DNA of 64,000 bases from Aculops lycopersici. Lineage: Eukaryota; Arthropoda; Arachnida; Trombidiformes; Eriophyidae. Under the pieces are notes generated by a model, which was not told the DNA's origin, made no database searches, and saw nothing but the letters and a program-made list of their open reading frames with translations. The translations under genes and the position numbers were made by a program. Position 1 is the stretch's first letter. The number at the start of each line of letters is the position of its first letter. Positions 19,825 through 30,250 of the stretch are shown here, piece by piece. The stretch spans positions 9,727,118 through 9,791,117 of the forward strand of contig WNKI01000001.1 in the NCBI GenBank assembly GCA_015350385.1, given 5' to 3'.

Positions 19825-20187
19825 TCAAATGTTTTTGGCACGTGGAGTGGAGGCGGAGCCTAACCTTGTACCTGGCAAGTCCATCGGTGGCACGCGGACG
19901 GATGGGATCCTGACATTTGTTGCTGGTGCGTCAGTCGATGTAATCAATGGTCGCTCGAATGCTCCGACAAAGATGCTTCTGAAAAGCGCAACGTAACCCT
20001 GAATCAGTCGCATATTCTGTCTCATGAAAGATAATGTTGGCTCGAATAGGGTGCTAGCTGGACGCGAACCACTAAAGATTCCAGCGCCTTGGTTGGATTG
20101 CGCTTGACTTGGCTCAGTTAGGCAGGCAACAATGAGTAGAGCACCAGCCATGGCCAGGATCATGCTTGTTCTTGATTGCTGTTGCAT
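19825..20187 (-). CDS. Small secreted protein, unknown
   Basis: 120 residues from the ATG at 20187, which has A at -3; an upstream in-frame ATG at 20241 would put 18 residues before the signal peptide, so the shorter start is preferred. Residues 8-28 form a clear signal peptide ending SQAQS. The mature part has no cysteines, has a short hydrophobic or amphipathic middle (LIQGYVALFRSIFVGAF) and a Pro/Thr/Arg-rich tail. I do not recognise a family. A TATTTAAG box lies 118 bases upstream of the ATG and an AATAAA at 19744-19739, so it looks like a complete one-exon gene. Confidence 0.6.
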   Translation of the reverse strand: MQQQSRTSMILAMAGALLIVACLTEPSQAQSNQGAGIFSGSRPASTLFEPTLSFMRQNMRLIQGYVALFRSIFVGAFERPLITSTDAPATNVRIPSVRVPPMDLPGTRLGSASTPRAKNI

Positions 20188-20297
20188 CTTGATTTTAGTT
20201 CGAAATAACTTTCTATAGACTTGAAAGGAGCGACACAACACCTCAACTAGTGGTCGTCAGGATGGATTCGAATGCGTCTCGCAGAATCGTCAGTCCG

Positions 20298-20305
20298 CTT
20301 AAATA
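20298..20305 (-). promoter_or_regulatory. TATA-like box of the small secreted protein gene
   Basis: TATTTAAG on the minus strand, 118 bases before the preferred start at 20187. Confidence 0.4.
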
Positions 20306-20941
20306 GTCCAACAGCGAACACGATAATTTGACAAGGTTACGATGGCGTATACTGTCACCTACGACCATAGTGCAGTTTACCTGTGCCTTCCGGCGACACC
20401 TGCCCTATGTAATCTCGTTGAGCGGCCAAGCGTGCGAAGCTCGAACACAGTTATGACAGACAAGCAGCGAGCGGACGGCGGCGCCAGAGGGCAGAAAGCA
20501 GCGCTAGCTAATGCGAGAATCCAGAGAACAATGTCCAGAGTAAATTGTAAACAATGCTCAATTATTGCTAGTCATTCTCATATTGAATCATCACAATCAC
20601 TCCAACATTATTCCGAATATTGCAAAACCAATGGCCTTATTGATTGAACTACCCTTTCCAAAGTTGAGCAGTTGTTTCCAAAACTTTTCGGGTTAAAATA
20701 CATGGACATTGGAACGATAAACTAGACGCCACTTGTGAACTTTCAGAACTCTGCTTTATCAATCGACCAGCCGACAGATAGATAGTTGGATCGAACTACA
20801 TTTTTATTCCACTTAGTCATTGGACTAGGGACCTGGACTATCTATTAACTTCGGTGTAATCATACCTCCCATAAACGAATTCCCTATTATGTTCGTCATC
20901 CCGAAAATCAAGTGAGAAGAGAGAATCCCGCCTGTGAAATC
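20306..20941. other. Divergent promoter region
   Basis: Lies between the minus-strand secreted-protein gene and the plus-strand UBL4-like gene. The 101-residue open frame at 20342-20647 has no recognisable protein features and is taken as chance. Confidence 0.45.
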
Positions 20942-21568
20942 ATGAGGATCCTTGTCAAGTCACTGCAAGGTGACGAATACTTTGTTGATGTTCAACCTGA
21001 CCATTCAATCTTGGACCTGAAGCGGCGAGTTAGCGAAACCAAAAACGGGCCGCCAGTGGAGCGACAAAAGTTTGTTTTCAAGGGTAGGACTTTGCAAGAT
21101 TCAAGCCGTTTGAGTTGCTACAACTTGGAGAATGATTCCAAAGTGCACCTAATATTGCAGAAAGAGCAGAGCTCCTCCTCGCAGCAATTATCGATCTCAC
21201 GACACAATCGTAACAATGAATCTATGGAACCAACTTCTAGTCGGTATTTAACGAGCAATGCATCCTCGACTACTGCTTCTATTGCTTCCTCATCCAAATC
21301 TCAGCACCAGGATCAAGATCAACAAACTTCTCGGATCAGCTCCTCGAGTGGAATCAGTAAACGCAATACAAAATCCACCAATGGATTGCACGATAGATTT
21401 GAAGTGATCTTACGCGAGAGATTAGCCAAGCATTTAGAGCCCACCGCCATAGAGGAAATACTAGCCGATATTCGTCGCGAGCTTGACTCTGATTTGGATA
21501 TGGGCAAGTCAACGATGGATAGTTTGGAGATGATGGCTAGGGATAAGTTGCGCATAGACCACAATTGA
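20942..21568 (+). CDS. UBL4A: Ubiquitin-like protein 4 (UBL4A/Get5) homologue
   Basis: Intronless, 208 residues from the ATG at 20942 (A at -3). Residues 1-73 form a ubiquitin fold: MRILVKSLQGDEYFVDV, DLKRRVSE, RQKFVFKGRTLQDSSRL and KVHLILQ. A Ser/Gln-rich linker (about 75-150) follows, then a C-terminal helical region (about 151-205) that fits the Tugs domain which binds BAG6. Family knowledge: UBL4A acts in the BAG6 complex that hands tail-anchored proteins to the GET/TRC pathway. The linker makes it longer than mammalian UBL4A (157). UBL4 is preferred over other ubiquitin-like proteins because of the two-part architecture. Confidence 0.75.
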   Translation: MRILVKSLQGDEYFVDVQPDHSILDLKRRVSETKNGPPVERQKFVFKGRTLQDSSRLSCYNLENDSKVHLILQKEQSSSSQQLSISRHNRNNESMEPTSSRYLTSNASSTTASIASSSKSQHQDQDQQTSRISSSSGISKRNTKSTNGLHDRFEVILRERLAKHLEPTAIEEILADIRRELDSDLDMGKSTMDSLEMMARDKLRIDHN

Positions 21569-22955
21569 TTTATTCATTGATCATTCATGAATCGTTTCTC
21601 TTTATTAGCTTGTCAAATGTACTAAATCTTTGTTATATCTTATGGGAGTTCCAGAGATGGAAACAAAAATTAGTAATAGATGCAAAATTGATTCTTTTCA
21701 AGTTTCCGTTTGTATTACAGATGATAGTGATTGCATTTGTTGACACCTCAAACGAAAATGAAACATTTCTCATCTCAACTTCATCTATCAGAGTCTTGAA
21801 TCTCACTAAAGCGAGAGAAGTGTGGAAAGAGAGCAGCAACTCGACGCTCGAGTTCACGGATCCAAGAGTTCGAATGATCGGCCCTATTGATCTTGTTGGC
21901 GGCGGTCATGGCATCAACGGCATTAGCAGTAGCAGCAACCTGTCAGCTAACAAGTTCAATTATACTTCTAACAACAAAAGGCAAAACTCGCTTATCGGTC
22001 GTCGTCATTGGATCCGTTGCGCGAGCGAGAGTATCCTGATGCCATTAAGTCGAGAGCTCATAAAATCTATCTGGCTCATTGTATTTCGACTGTTAGCTTA
22101 GTTTAGTTTAATTTGGTTAGATTGTTGGTGGCCGGCGATCCACCAACAAGCTAGACTTCGAATGGCATATTTCGATCTTCTCGCTCGAGTGGTGCAGTAA
22201 CGGCCTAGACGCTGCTCGATTTGTTGGCCCGCAACTTGATTAGCTGAACAGCAACAAGTGGGCGCTGCTCGCTAAGCTCGCTGGTCATAACGTTAGTTTG
22301 CTAACTAGCTGGCTGGCGAGCTAACGCGACTCATCACAAACACATGTGATGATTTGCCACTGCCACTGCTACTGTTCCTATCCTGTAAGCTCGATGTGAT
22401 GATCTCAATAGAAATACCCAGCTAGTGTGGCTTCCCCATAGTTAATACAGTAGCTAGGTGCGCTCGCGATGGTGCAACGAAACATTATCAACATAAACAA
22501 CAACAAACTGTTGATTTTGTTGGCCGTCGGCGCCATTGCCGAGCCCAAAAACTCCTGTTATTAATGCGAATTTGGATCCAATGGTTATGACGACGACGAC
22601 GATGAGGTTGCCAAGAGCGACGCCAAAATATTGTTATAATTTCTAACGAACTAGAAAACAATCAAAGCCTTACAACTTTTCAAGAGAACATCCGCCAATC
22701 AATATCCACCAACTGGTCGACAGGCTAGATATAGCAAGATTTCTCGACAAATAACCGAATTAATGCAAGATATTGTCAAGTTCTAGATAACGGTCAAGTC
22801 GCTGGAGGTTTCATGACCAAATCATCCCGAAAGCCATTTAAATTTGCATACATTCTGCAATTTCAACAATGTAACTCACAAGACGAGCAAAAACTAAATC
22901 GATAGCTAGATTAAGATTAATCAAGACGAGAATTAATCAAAAAAAATTACAAAAC
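21569..22955. other. Intergenic spacer
   Basis: UBL4 3' UTR and presumed regulatory DNA before the tetraspanin gene. The 178-residue open frame at 21565-22101 starts without an ATG and shows no family features; it is taken as chance. Confidence 0.45.
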
Positions 22956-24488
22956 ATGCAGTCCTCCTACCAGAACCTCAAGACGGAGCCTGCATTTGTG
23001 ACCAACGAGCAGTATATTAGGTCACAAAGGCAATCTGGCCCACAAAAGGCAATGAATGATTGCTGCTATTCCTTCTCAAATTTAGCTCTAATTGTTGCCT
23101 GCGTAGTTGGACTTATATTCTTGGTTAAATTTTTACAAGACGACTTGTTGTACGAGTATGGCGAGCACCTACTCACCCTGCGCTTCTACCGCGAGCTAAT
23201 ATACATCATCGTAGTCATCCCATTGACTCTATTGATTCCTCTATTTAACGCAGCAAGTGCCTTCTTCTTCTATGGGAGAAGCAAGCAGGAGATTGGCACT
23301 TCGTTGCTCAGAGTGGTAAGTAATCATTCCATTGATCAAAATTATAGAGCAACCTTCAATCTGGAATGAGTTTAATGAACACCAAGAACAACCACTAATC
23401 TCATCTCACCAATCTCATCGCAGAAAATCTTCTACCAAACATTGGTTGGTATTCTGGTTTTCATTGCGCTTGTTTTTATTACCCCCTCGATTAGATTCAC
23501 CAACATGGTGACGCAAATTGAATTCGAACTGAGAAAACACATGAAAATGCGATACGCAAATCCATTCTCATACGAGCTGCTGGATAGACTCCAAGTCGAG
23601 TACCAATGTTGCGACACCCTTTGGTACACTGCCAATTACATGGATAAAATCCCAATGAGCTGCTATGTACCGGATGGAACTTTTAGCAATCTCTTTCCGG
23701 CACCCTGCTCCGATGTGTTAGCCTCGTATGTGAGCAACTGGTGCTCCATTATTGCAGCTTGTCTAGTCATTATTTTGGTTGCTTTGTGTGTCCTTTTAGG
23801 AATCGATATTTTGGAACTAATCTCTTTGGCAAGTGGTCAGTATGACATTGGCCAGCGCGAGGCCAACTTGGCTGCCTCAGGTGGCAACACGAGTTTGAAT
23901 AGCATTACAAACGGACAACATAATAGACAGTTCAGAGGAGCCGGAGGCCGGGGAAGAGATTCTACTGGAAGTCTCGACAGTAGCGACGAGTCTGCAATGT
24001 CTCGAGAGTTGGCCACTCGATTGCGAATGGCCGAGCGGGAACGCGAGCAACGATTCAAGGTTGCAGGTGGTGGTCATAATAGTGACTCGCCATTATTGGC
24101 CAACCTTTCGACTTCCTCTCGGACGAGACCTGAAAATGTCGGCCAAGTTGAAGAGTGCCACTTGGACTCGTCGACAAGCGAAGACTTGGAACCCAATTCG
24201 GGAAGGAGATCTAACAATAGTATTAGCTCCACGCCGGTCTTAACTCGCGCCCATTACACGACATCAAATAATATGCGGCCTAAGTCGCCTGTATTTCTGA
24301 GCAACGATCAGCAACAACATCGAAGTCAACCTGCCAAAAGTGTATTGAAGAAAACCTCCTCCTTCCAAAGGATTGATACTGATGACGATTTAGACGAAGA
24401 TGGACTTGATTTACACGAACATCAGCGTCAACTTCAACGAGAGCTACAAACTCGCCGGTCGTTGCTGAGCGTAAGATTTGCCGAGTAA
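22956..24488 (+). CDS. Tetraspanin with long serine-rich cytoplasmic tail
   Basis: Two exons, 22956-23315 and 23424-24488, joined in phase 0 across a 108 bp GT-AG intron; 474 residues. Four membrane spans at about 39-60, 82-108, 121-145 and 226-254. The large extracellular loop has the tetraspanin cysteine pattern: QVEYQCCD (CCG with Gly replaced by Asp), IPMSCY (PxSC) and PCSD. QVEYQCC recalls the peripherin/ROM branch. The C-terminal tail of about 220 residues is Ser/Arg/Gln-rich and much longer than usual. It probably organises membrane protein assemblies at the plasma membrane; partners cannot be inferred. Confidence 0.75.
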
Positions 24489-24815
24489 TCGCAACACACC
24501 ACATAACAAATGACCACTCAATCGAGCCACAGGACACCTGTAAATATTAGCACATTAGACACTTTGCTTTATATCCACCCCCGATCTTTTACTTTAATTG
24601 TTATCGATTGTTTACACGCACATACTTTTATATTTCCAACGACCACTCAATGATAAATATCGACGACAACGACGACATCATCATCATCAACAACGACTAC
24701 GAAGACCATTTTCTTGAACCTAATCTAATTGCGTTTTGTATAATAATTATCTGCCACCATTAATGCTGTTTCCCGTGGCCCTTGCCCCCAAACGCACACA
24801 AACTTCTCTCAAATC
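24489..24815. other. Convergent 3' ends
   Basis: 3' UTRs of the plus-strand tetraspanin and minus-strand elevenin genes meet here. It contains GAC/ATC trinucleotide runs near 24660-24690. No further gene is seen. Confidence 0.5.
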
Positions 24816-25443
24816 TCACTCCTTCTCGTCTCCTGTTGATGCAATATTTCGTTGCGCTGCCACAATTTGGGCTCCCTCTAGGCCGTTGGGTTGCCAGATT
24901 CCAAATACGACGCCTAGTGGCATCGATTGCTGAAGTTGATAGTCGCTGCTGCAACTTTGCACAGGAAGCGAGCGATAGTGGTTGCTGAGAAGATCGTGGC
25001 TTCGATGTTGCTGTTGTCCATTGGGCCAGTTCATCGAGACTAAATCCGTGATTCTACGCTGTTGTCTCGCTGGAATCATTGATCTCTCGGTCGGATATTC
25101 GTAGACTCGCTGGCGACTGTTGTTATCGTCACTTCCGGTTGATGGAGTGACCTGCTGTTGTTGGCGCTGTGGACTGGTGACTGCCATAGATCTCTTGGCG
25201 CTGATGCCGCGGCACTCGGAGGCGAACGGATTTTTCCTAGGTTTATTAGAAAGAAAACATCCGTGTTAGAAATAAGAACTAGGCTGAGAATTGAAGCAAA
25301 AGATAAAAAGAGAACTAGCACGGAGATACTCACATACAATCCTGGTACTGGGTCGCCTGACTTGCTGCCGGCATCAGCGATGTGATCGAGATGGCGACAA
25401 CTAGAATGGCTGCCATTGTGTTGAGTTTCATGATCATCTTCAT
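24816..25443 (-). CDS. Elevenin-type neuropeptide precursor
   Basis: Two exons on the minus strand, 25443-25334 and 25236-24816, with a 97 bp intron (GTGAGT donor, CTAG acceptor) splitting a Met codon; 176 residues. Residues 1-30 are a signal peptide ending AASQA. Directly after it comes TQYQDCMKNPFASECRGIS followed by AKR at 50-52. Two cysteines (36 and 45) would form the ring, and CRG-x-x-AKR is the signature of the elevenin family. Lys-Arg at 51-52 is the convertase site. The rest of the precursor is Gln/Arg-rich and unlike the family, which is normal. The peptide would be secreted and act through a G-protein-coupled receptor. The first ATG is used; in-frame Met codons at 25437, 25431 and 25416 are alternatives. 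Confidence 0.78.
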
Positions 25444-25781
25444 GATTATTTCATTGATTGAGTGCATATTAGAATTGATTGAATTGCCTTGACTTTGAAC
25501 TCACTAATCTCATTATTGGATTTATATTCAACCAACCAAATAACTCACTCTCTCACTCAAATAATCGAGACGAAGAACAGCAAACTAGAGGCCAAGAGAG
25601 AAGGACGTCCCATTAATATACTCGAGTTAAAGTTCGCGCAACATTTATTATTGCAAGTGGCTCTAGTTCGTCATAACCAATCTGCTGGCTCAGCAGTTAA
25701 TTAGTTAGCTTGACGTAACTTTTCCGCACTCCCGTGGCCAGGTGAACGACAATTGACTCAACAACAACAACAAACGAACTA
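25444..25781. other. Spacer between two minus-strand genes
   Basis: Presumed elevenin promoter and 3' UTR of the next gene (minus-strand AATAAA at 25649-25644). No coding sequence recognised. Confidence 0.45.
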
Positions 25782-26951
25782 TTACATCGCCGCATCCTGA
25801 GTGGCCGGCGCAAACTGGATCAAGTCGAGCGCCTTGGCCAACTTGCTTGCCTTGCGCCCTCGTCTCGGGGGCGCCCTTAGACCACTCGGCGGTAGGATCT
25901 CCTGACAGTAGGGGGAGTCGAAACGGGCCGCGTTACGGCACACTCGACCAATTGTCTTGACCATTGAGGTGGGTCCCGAATTGAGCGTCTTCTCCAATAA
26001 CTCAAACGAGGTCAAGCCGCACACCCCGTCCAGTGCCTTCGATGCGCAATCCCGGAAGCGCGACATGGCACAACAAGATGGCTTTAGTGGCAATGAGAGA
26101 CCTGGCTCGAAGAACACTTGGATGGATGTCTTCATATCCTCGATACAGGGACGCAAATAGGGCATCCGAGAATTAATGCATTTGGCCACCTTGAAGAGGC
26201 GCCGGCGCAGCAGTTTGTTTGGCTCGGTCCCCTTGCTCGAGGGCTCGCAAAGGCCCACCAAATTGGCCATCGTTAGCCTGGTTTGATCTTGAAGTCTTTG
26301 TTGTTGTTGCGATAAGCCCATCGGCGATGCTCGACTTTCTATACCTGGAGCTTGGTTACTCAAGTTTCTATTTAATACCAACTCGTCGGCGAATTGTGGC
26401 AACTCAGCTGTTTGTAGCTCCTTTGGAATTTGCTGGCGTTGAATGGATTGAATGTCGGCAAATGGAGCTAGCGCCTCGAAGACATTAAATGAGCTACAAC
26501 GTTGATGGTAGATTAGCAGGCAATAAGTGGTCGCCTTCATTGCGTCGCATCTACTTTCGAGCTCGCTATCTGTTTCCGGTAAAACTTTCTGTGCCGAGCC
26601 GAGGATACCCGCGTAGCAGTAGTCCAAGTTTCTCAAGTGGCAGTCCAATTGAAGAAGCTCCTCTCTGTCAATAGAATCCTTTTGAAATAAACTCTCCTCT
26701 TTGGGCAGCAAATCCTCTGGACTCAGAGTGACGGTGGTTGTTGTCGATGTTTTGACTTCCTCCGACACAGGCTCAGACTCGAGCTGTCTCTTAATTGTTA
26801 CTTTGAGTGCTTGGCTCTCGTTTGCAGATTGACTGGCCACTCCAACAATAGAAGAGTCATTTTTGACTTCATTTACCGCGGCCAAAACAATGCCACTCAC
26901 TAGAGACAGAATCAGGAGATAGCTAAATCCTAATCTAGAGACTGAATTCAT
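25782..26951 (-). CDS. Cysteine-rich secreted protein, uncharacterised
   Basis: Intronless, 389 residues. Signal peptide at 1-24 (hydrophobic LLILSLVSGIVLA). An acidic Ser/Thr region follows to about residue 95, then a first cysteine block (LDCHLRNLDYC ... RCDAMKATTYCLLIYHQRC). A Gln-rich spacer separates it from a second block with about nine cysteines (KCINSRMPYLRPC, PSCCAMSRFRDC, GVCGLTSFE, VCRNAARFDSPYC). The tail is basic (PPRRGRKASK). The spaced cysteine pairs suggest a disulfide-bonded helical secreted protein of the kind common in arthropod and mite secretomes. I cannot name the family or function. Confidence 0.7.
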   Translation of the reverse strand: MNSVSRLGFSYLLILSLVSGIVLAAVNEVKNDSSIVGVASQSANESQALKVTIKRQLESEPVSEEVKTSTTTTVTLSPEDLLPKEESLFQKDSIDREELLQLDCHLRNLDYCYAGILGSAQKVLPETDSELESRCDAMKATTYCLLIYHQRCSSFNVFEALAPFADIQSIQRQQIPKELQTAELPQFADELVLNRNLSNQAPGIESRASPMGLSQQQQRLQDQTRLTMANLVGLCEPSSKGTEPNKLLRRRLFKVAKCINSRMPYLRPCIEDMKTSIQVFFEPGLSLPLKPSCCAMSRFRDCASKALDGVCGLTSFELLEKTLNSGPTSMVKTIGRVCRNAARFDSPYCQEILPPSGLRAPPRRGRKASKLAKALDLIQFAPATQDAAM

Positions 26952-28000
26952 TTTTAGTGGCTTTGATTTTGTATACTATTATACTTCGGCTTGATTTGAT
27001 TGATTGGTTTGTATTTGGACTTGAGCGAAAGAGATAACTCTCACTTCCGGTTTGAATGCCAAGTTCACTTGGACTGACTAGCGAAGTTGTATAGATTTGA
27101 TACTTGAGAGTAAATCTTAACACACACACTTTCTCGCTTTAATCGCCTCAAGTATGTTACTAGACTGACTGACAATTTACTCGCCTAACAACTCCATTCA
27201 GAAGCATATAAAGAGGAGAAGAATATAACAAAATACCACTCGGCTATCTTTTTCTCATAAACTCCTCGCTCATTTTCGCTTCCACAAAATTTTTCCAGGA
27301 AAAGAAACGCTCGACGAGTAACTGAAGAGAGGTACAAAGAGTTGAAGCGTCGCTAATCCGTTTAGTTCGCATGCCAGTCACTTAGCTGGTGGCTTCAGGG
27401 CGAACCAGGAAGTTGGTAGTGAAGGTGGTTGTGTTTGTGGGCGCAGCAGTCAGCTGACGTCCTCTGTTGTTGATGTCAATGTTGGTGGCGTTGACATTGA
27501 AACTCGATACTCAATAGTGTCTCAATGCACACACGACGAGAGGATTCCTCTTGTCAGCTGATCGATTGGCTGCTGGAGCTCGCGAGTCTTCTTGAGAACC
27601 TCGACTGACTCACCGGCCATAGAATTTACCTGGATGAGTGCAAAACAATTTTGTTTTTCACTTTATTTGAGTGGGTGCGACGACGGCCACGACAACAACT
27701 AAGACATTGACTTACCTGGAGGACAACAATAGAGCGAAGAGTGTGGTCACTATTTTGAGAAAACTTGGCGAGCTCCGCTAGCTGGCGCCACCGGGAGCTC
27801 CCCTTGCTCCTCCTCCTCTCTGGTGGGATTCGTGGGAGGTTTTCTCGTGTTGGTTTCTAGCTTCTTTATGCGAATGGTGAACATTGAAAAGAGAAACAAG
27901 AATCTCTCTAGGCTAGATTCCGTTCAAGAGATTTACGAGGCGAGAAGGAAACAACAGTGACGTAATCGTCTTGACTGATTGATGCACAAATACAACGCAC
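26952..28000. other. Upstream region of the secreted-protein gene
   Basis: Presumed promoter. On the minus strand two short protein-like stretches occur: from the ATG at 27620 (MAGESVEVLKKTRELQQPID) and one ending at the TAA at 27384-27382 (VNATNIDINNRGRQL, then a Thr/Asn-rich end). They are in different frames, with donor-like CAG/GTAAAT and GTGAGT nearby. A small spliced gene is possible but not supported well enough to call. Confidence 0.3.
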
Positions 28001-28275
28001 AGTGCAGGTAATTTTAATTGGTGTTTTCATTGCTCGCTCTCACATTATGTAATTGTATGGCCATAAAAGCGACACCAGTTTAGTTTTGATGAGAAAGTGA
28101 TCATGTCTCCTGCTGCTTCATTACTTTGCCTCAATCGTTTTGGTCAGTTAGTTATTTCCTCCTATTTAGCTGCTAGTCGTTTGTTGGAACTCTCGCTGGC
28201 GAGGCGCCAACTCAGTGATGGGCACTCGGCGTGTCTCATGAATGAGCGACCACAAGAGTCATTCAAAAAAATCCC

Positions 28276-28311
28276 AACAACCACTTGCTCGCCTGGCAGC
28301 AAGTGGTTGTT
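28276..28311. repeat. Perfect fold-back, 14 bp stem
   Basis: AACAACCACTTGCT at 28276-28289 is followed, after 8 bases, by its exact complement at 28298-28311. Confidence 0.7.
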
Positions 28312-30208
28312 TTGGTTGCCTGTCGCTCGTTGGTCACGCCCAATTGTAACACTTGTACAGTTGAAACTTAGTTTGTGGTTCAAAGTGAGGTCCAGTTCAG
28401 TTGCCTCGTTTGGAGCCCCCTACTTTTCTGGTGTTTGATGGAGGCGCCGCACTAAACTGTTGGTTGTTGTGGCGCAAATTACTCAACAAATTGAAAATAT
28501 ATATAAACTCTCGCTCGAGACAGAGATACGAACAGGAAACTCATCAACGAGTGAGTGATAATAGTGAGCGACGATGAGACAAACTGGCCAAAATGCTCGA
28601 GTTGGCAAATCAAGTCGCTGGCAATTTACGAGTCTCAACTTACGCCAAGAGTCTGTGGAGTGAAGAGTCTCATTCAGTCAGTTCAACGAGGCGACGCCTA
28701 GATATAAACCATCGGACCAAATCTCTATGTCAAGTTTGCTGGTTGAGATTGTTTTTTCCCATTTCCTCTCCCCGTTGATTGAATGCCCAAAAAAGTTGTG
28801 TACTCTGACCGCAACTCTATCGCTTTAGATCGCCGGTCACGCGGCAGCGACAACGACAACAACAACGACAACGACAACGAAGGCAACAGGAAATGTGCTC
28901 GCGCCGGAAGCTGACTGTTGAACCAAGAAACGAATAGCTGAGCTTTAGAAGTCTCTTTGGGTGGCGACTCTTTTCCCTTTTTCCTCATTTCTGCCTTCTA
29001 GACTTGAACCTCGAAGTACCGTTGGTTTCTCTCACTCGCCCACACGACGACGACCACTAGTTGCCGCGTTGGTGGAGTTCACTAAACTCGCGTCCAACTT
29101 CCGGAGGCGAGCAACAGAGCCGAGGACGATGTTACCAGATACCGTTTGCCACAGAGATGCTGCAGTGATACAATACCGTTGCTCTCTATCCCCATCGAGT
29201 TTGTTGCAACCAAATCGAGTCTCCCTACTGCAAGGTCACTGAACTGAACTCTGCTCTCCTATCGGCTTCACCATCGGACTCTTCCGTTGCTCTGACTGGC
29301 CGACTGCCGGCACACAGCTGCGCCAGTTTTCTGGTGTTGTCTCTGTTGTTGTTGGTTGCGATTGTCTGCTTTGCACACATTGAAATGCCGGCAGTTTGCG
29401 CGCATAATCCACCAAATGCAATGGAAGCCAATGGAACTGAACGGCTGCAGTTCTAGGCTTGAACTTGAACAGGTTGCGCTGGCGGAAGTTGGCTTGTGAC
29501 AATTTGTATTGGTTGGCACATTGAACTCGTTGACTCGTTGCAATTTCGCACAACTGAACACTAGAGGAACTTGCGATGTGAGGCTATCGACCGCCGATTT
29601 GCTGGCTAGTAGCAGGGATATCGTCGTACAGTGGGACAACACTGCAGCTGGCGCAAAAAACACGCGCGCCGCTCGTGCACCAACTAGCGGCTTCCCCTCT
29701 CCCTTTTTGCTCCATAATAATGCGTTGCATTTGATTGGATTGTTACTGTTGCTGCCACCAGAAAGAAGCTAACGGAACCGTTTACCGCTTCAATCGTATG
29801 GTAGCAGTTGCAATAGTTGAACTGCGACCACGGCATGCGCAACCAAAGCCAACACGACGACTAGACAGCTGAGCCACTCGATGGGTCGAGCGGCCGACAC
29901 GTGGAAAACCAACTGTTGCTCCCGAGGCTACTGCTGCTGCTATTGTTGTTGTTGTTGCTCCTGTCGCTATCGTCGGCGCGCTAGAGTCCAATCGAATCCA
30001 ATTGGCGCCGGTCATTGGGTTGGCCGGTCGATGAACCTACGATATTATTACTCCCATTTCTCTCTTTCTCCATAGCGATAGGATTGCGCTGTGGGTTTTA
30101 TACATTTAAGTTGAATTTCATTTCCCCAAACATAAAACCAACGGAACTCTCCAGAGTTTCCAGTGGCAGCTGCTCACTGAATACTGCTCTCTACTGCATG
30201 GCAATTCA

Positions 30209-30250
30209 AGTTTGTTGCGAGATTTTTCGCCAAAAATCTCGCAACAAACT
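30209..30250. repeat. Perfect fold-back, 19 bp stem with 4-base loop
   Basis: AGTTTGTTGCGAGATTTTT at 30209-30227, loop CGCC, then the exact reverse complement at 30232-30250. The stem is too short and the loop too tight for a typical animal miRNA precursor. Confidence 0.85.

Noticed and set aside
20342..20647. 101-residue plus-strand frame
   Set aside because: No signal, domain or composition typical of a gene; it lies in the divergent promoter region.
21565..22101. 178-residue plus-strand frame after UBL4
   Set aside because: Starts without ATG, no recognisable features; it reads UTR and spacer DNA.
30209..30250. The 19 bp fold-back as a miRNA precursor
   Set aside because: A 4-base loop and 42-base total length are too small for a normal animal pre-miRNA.
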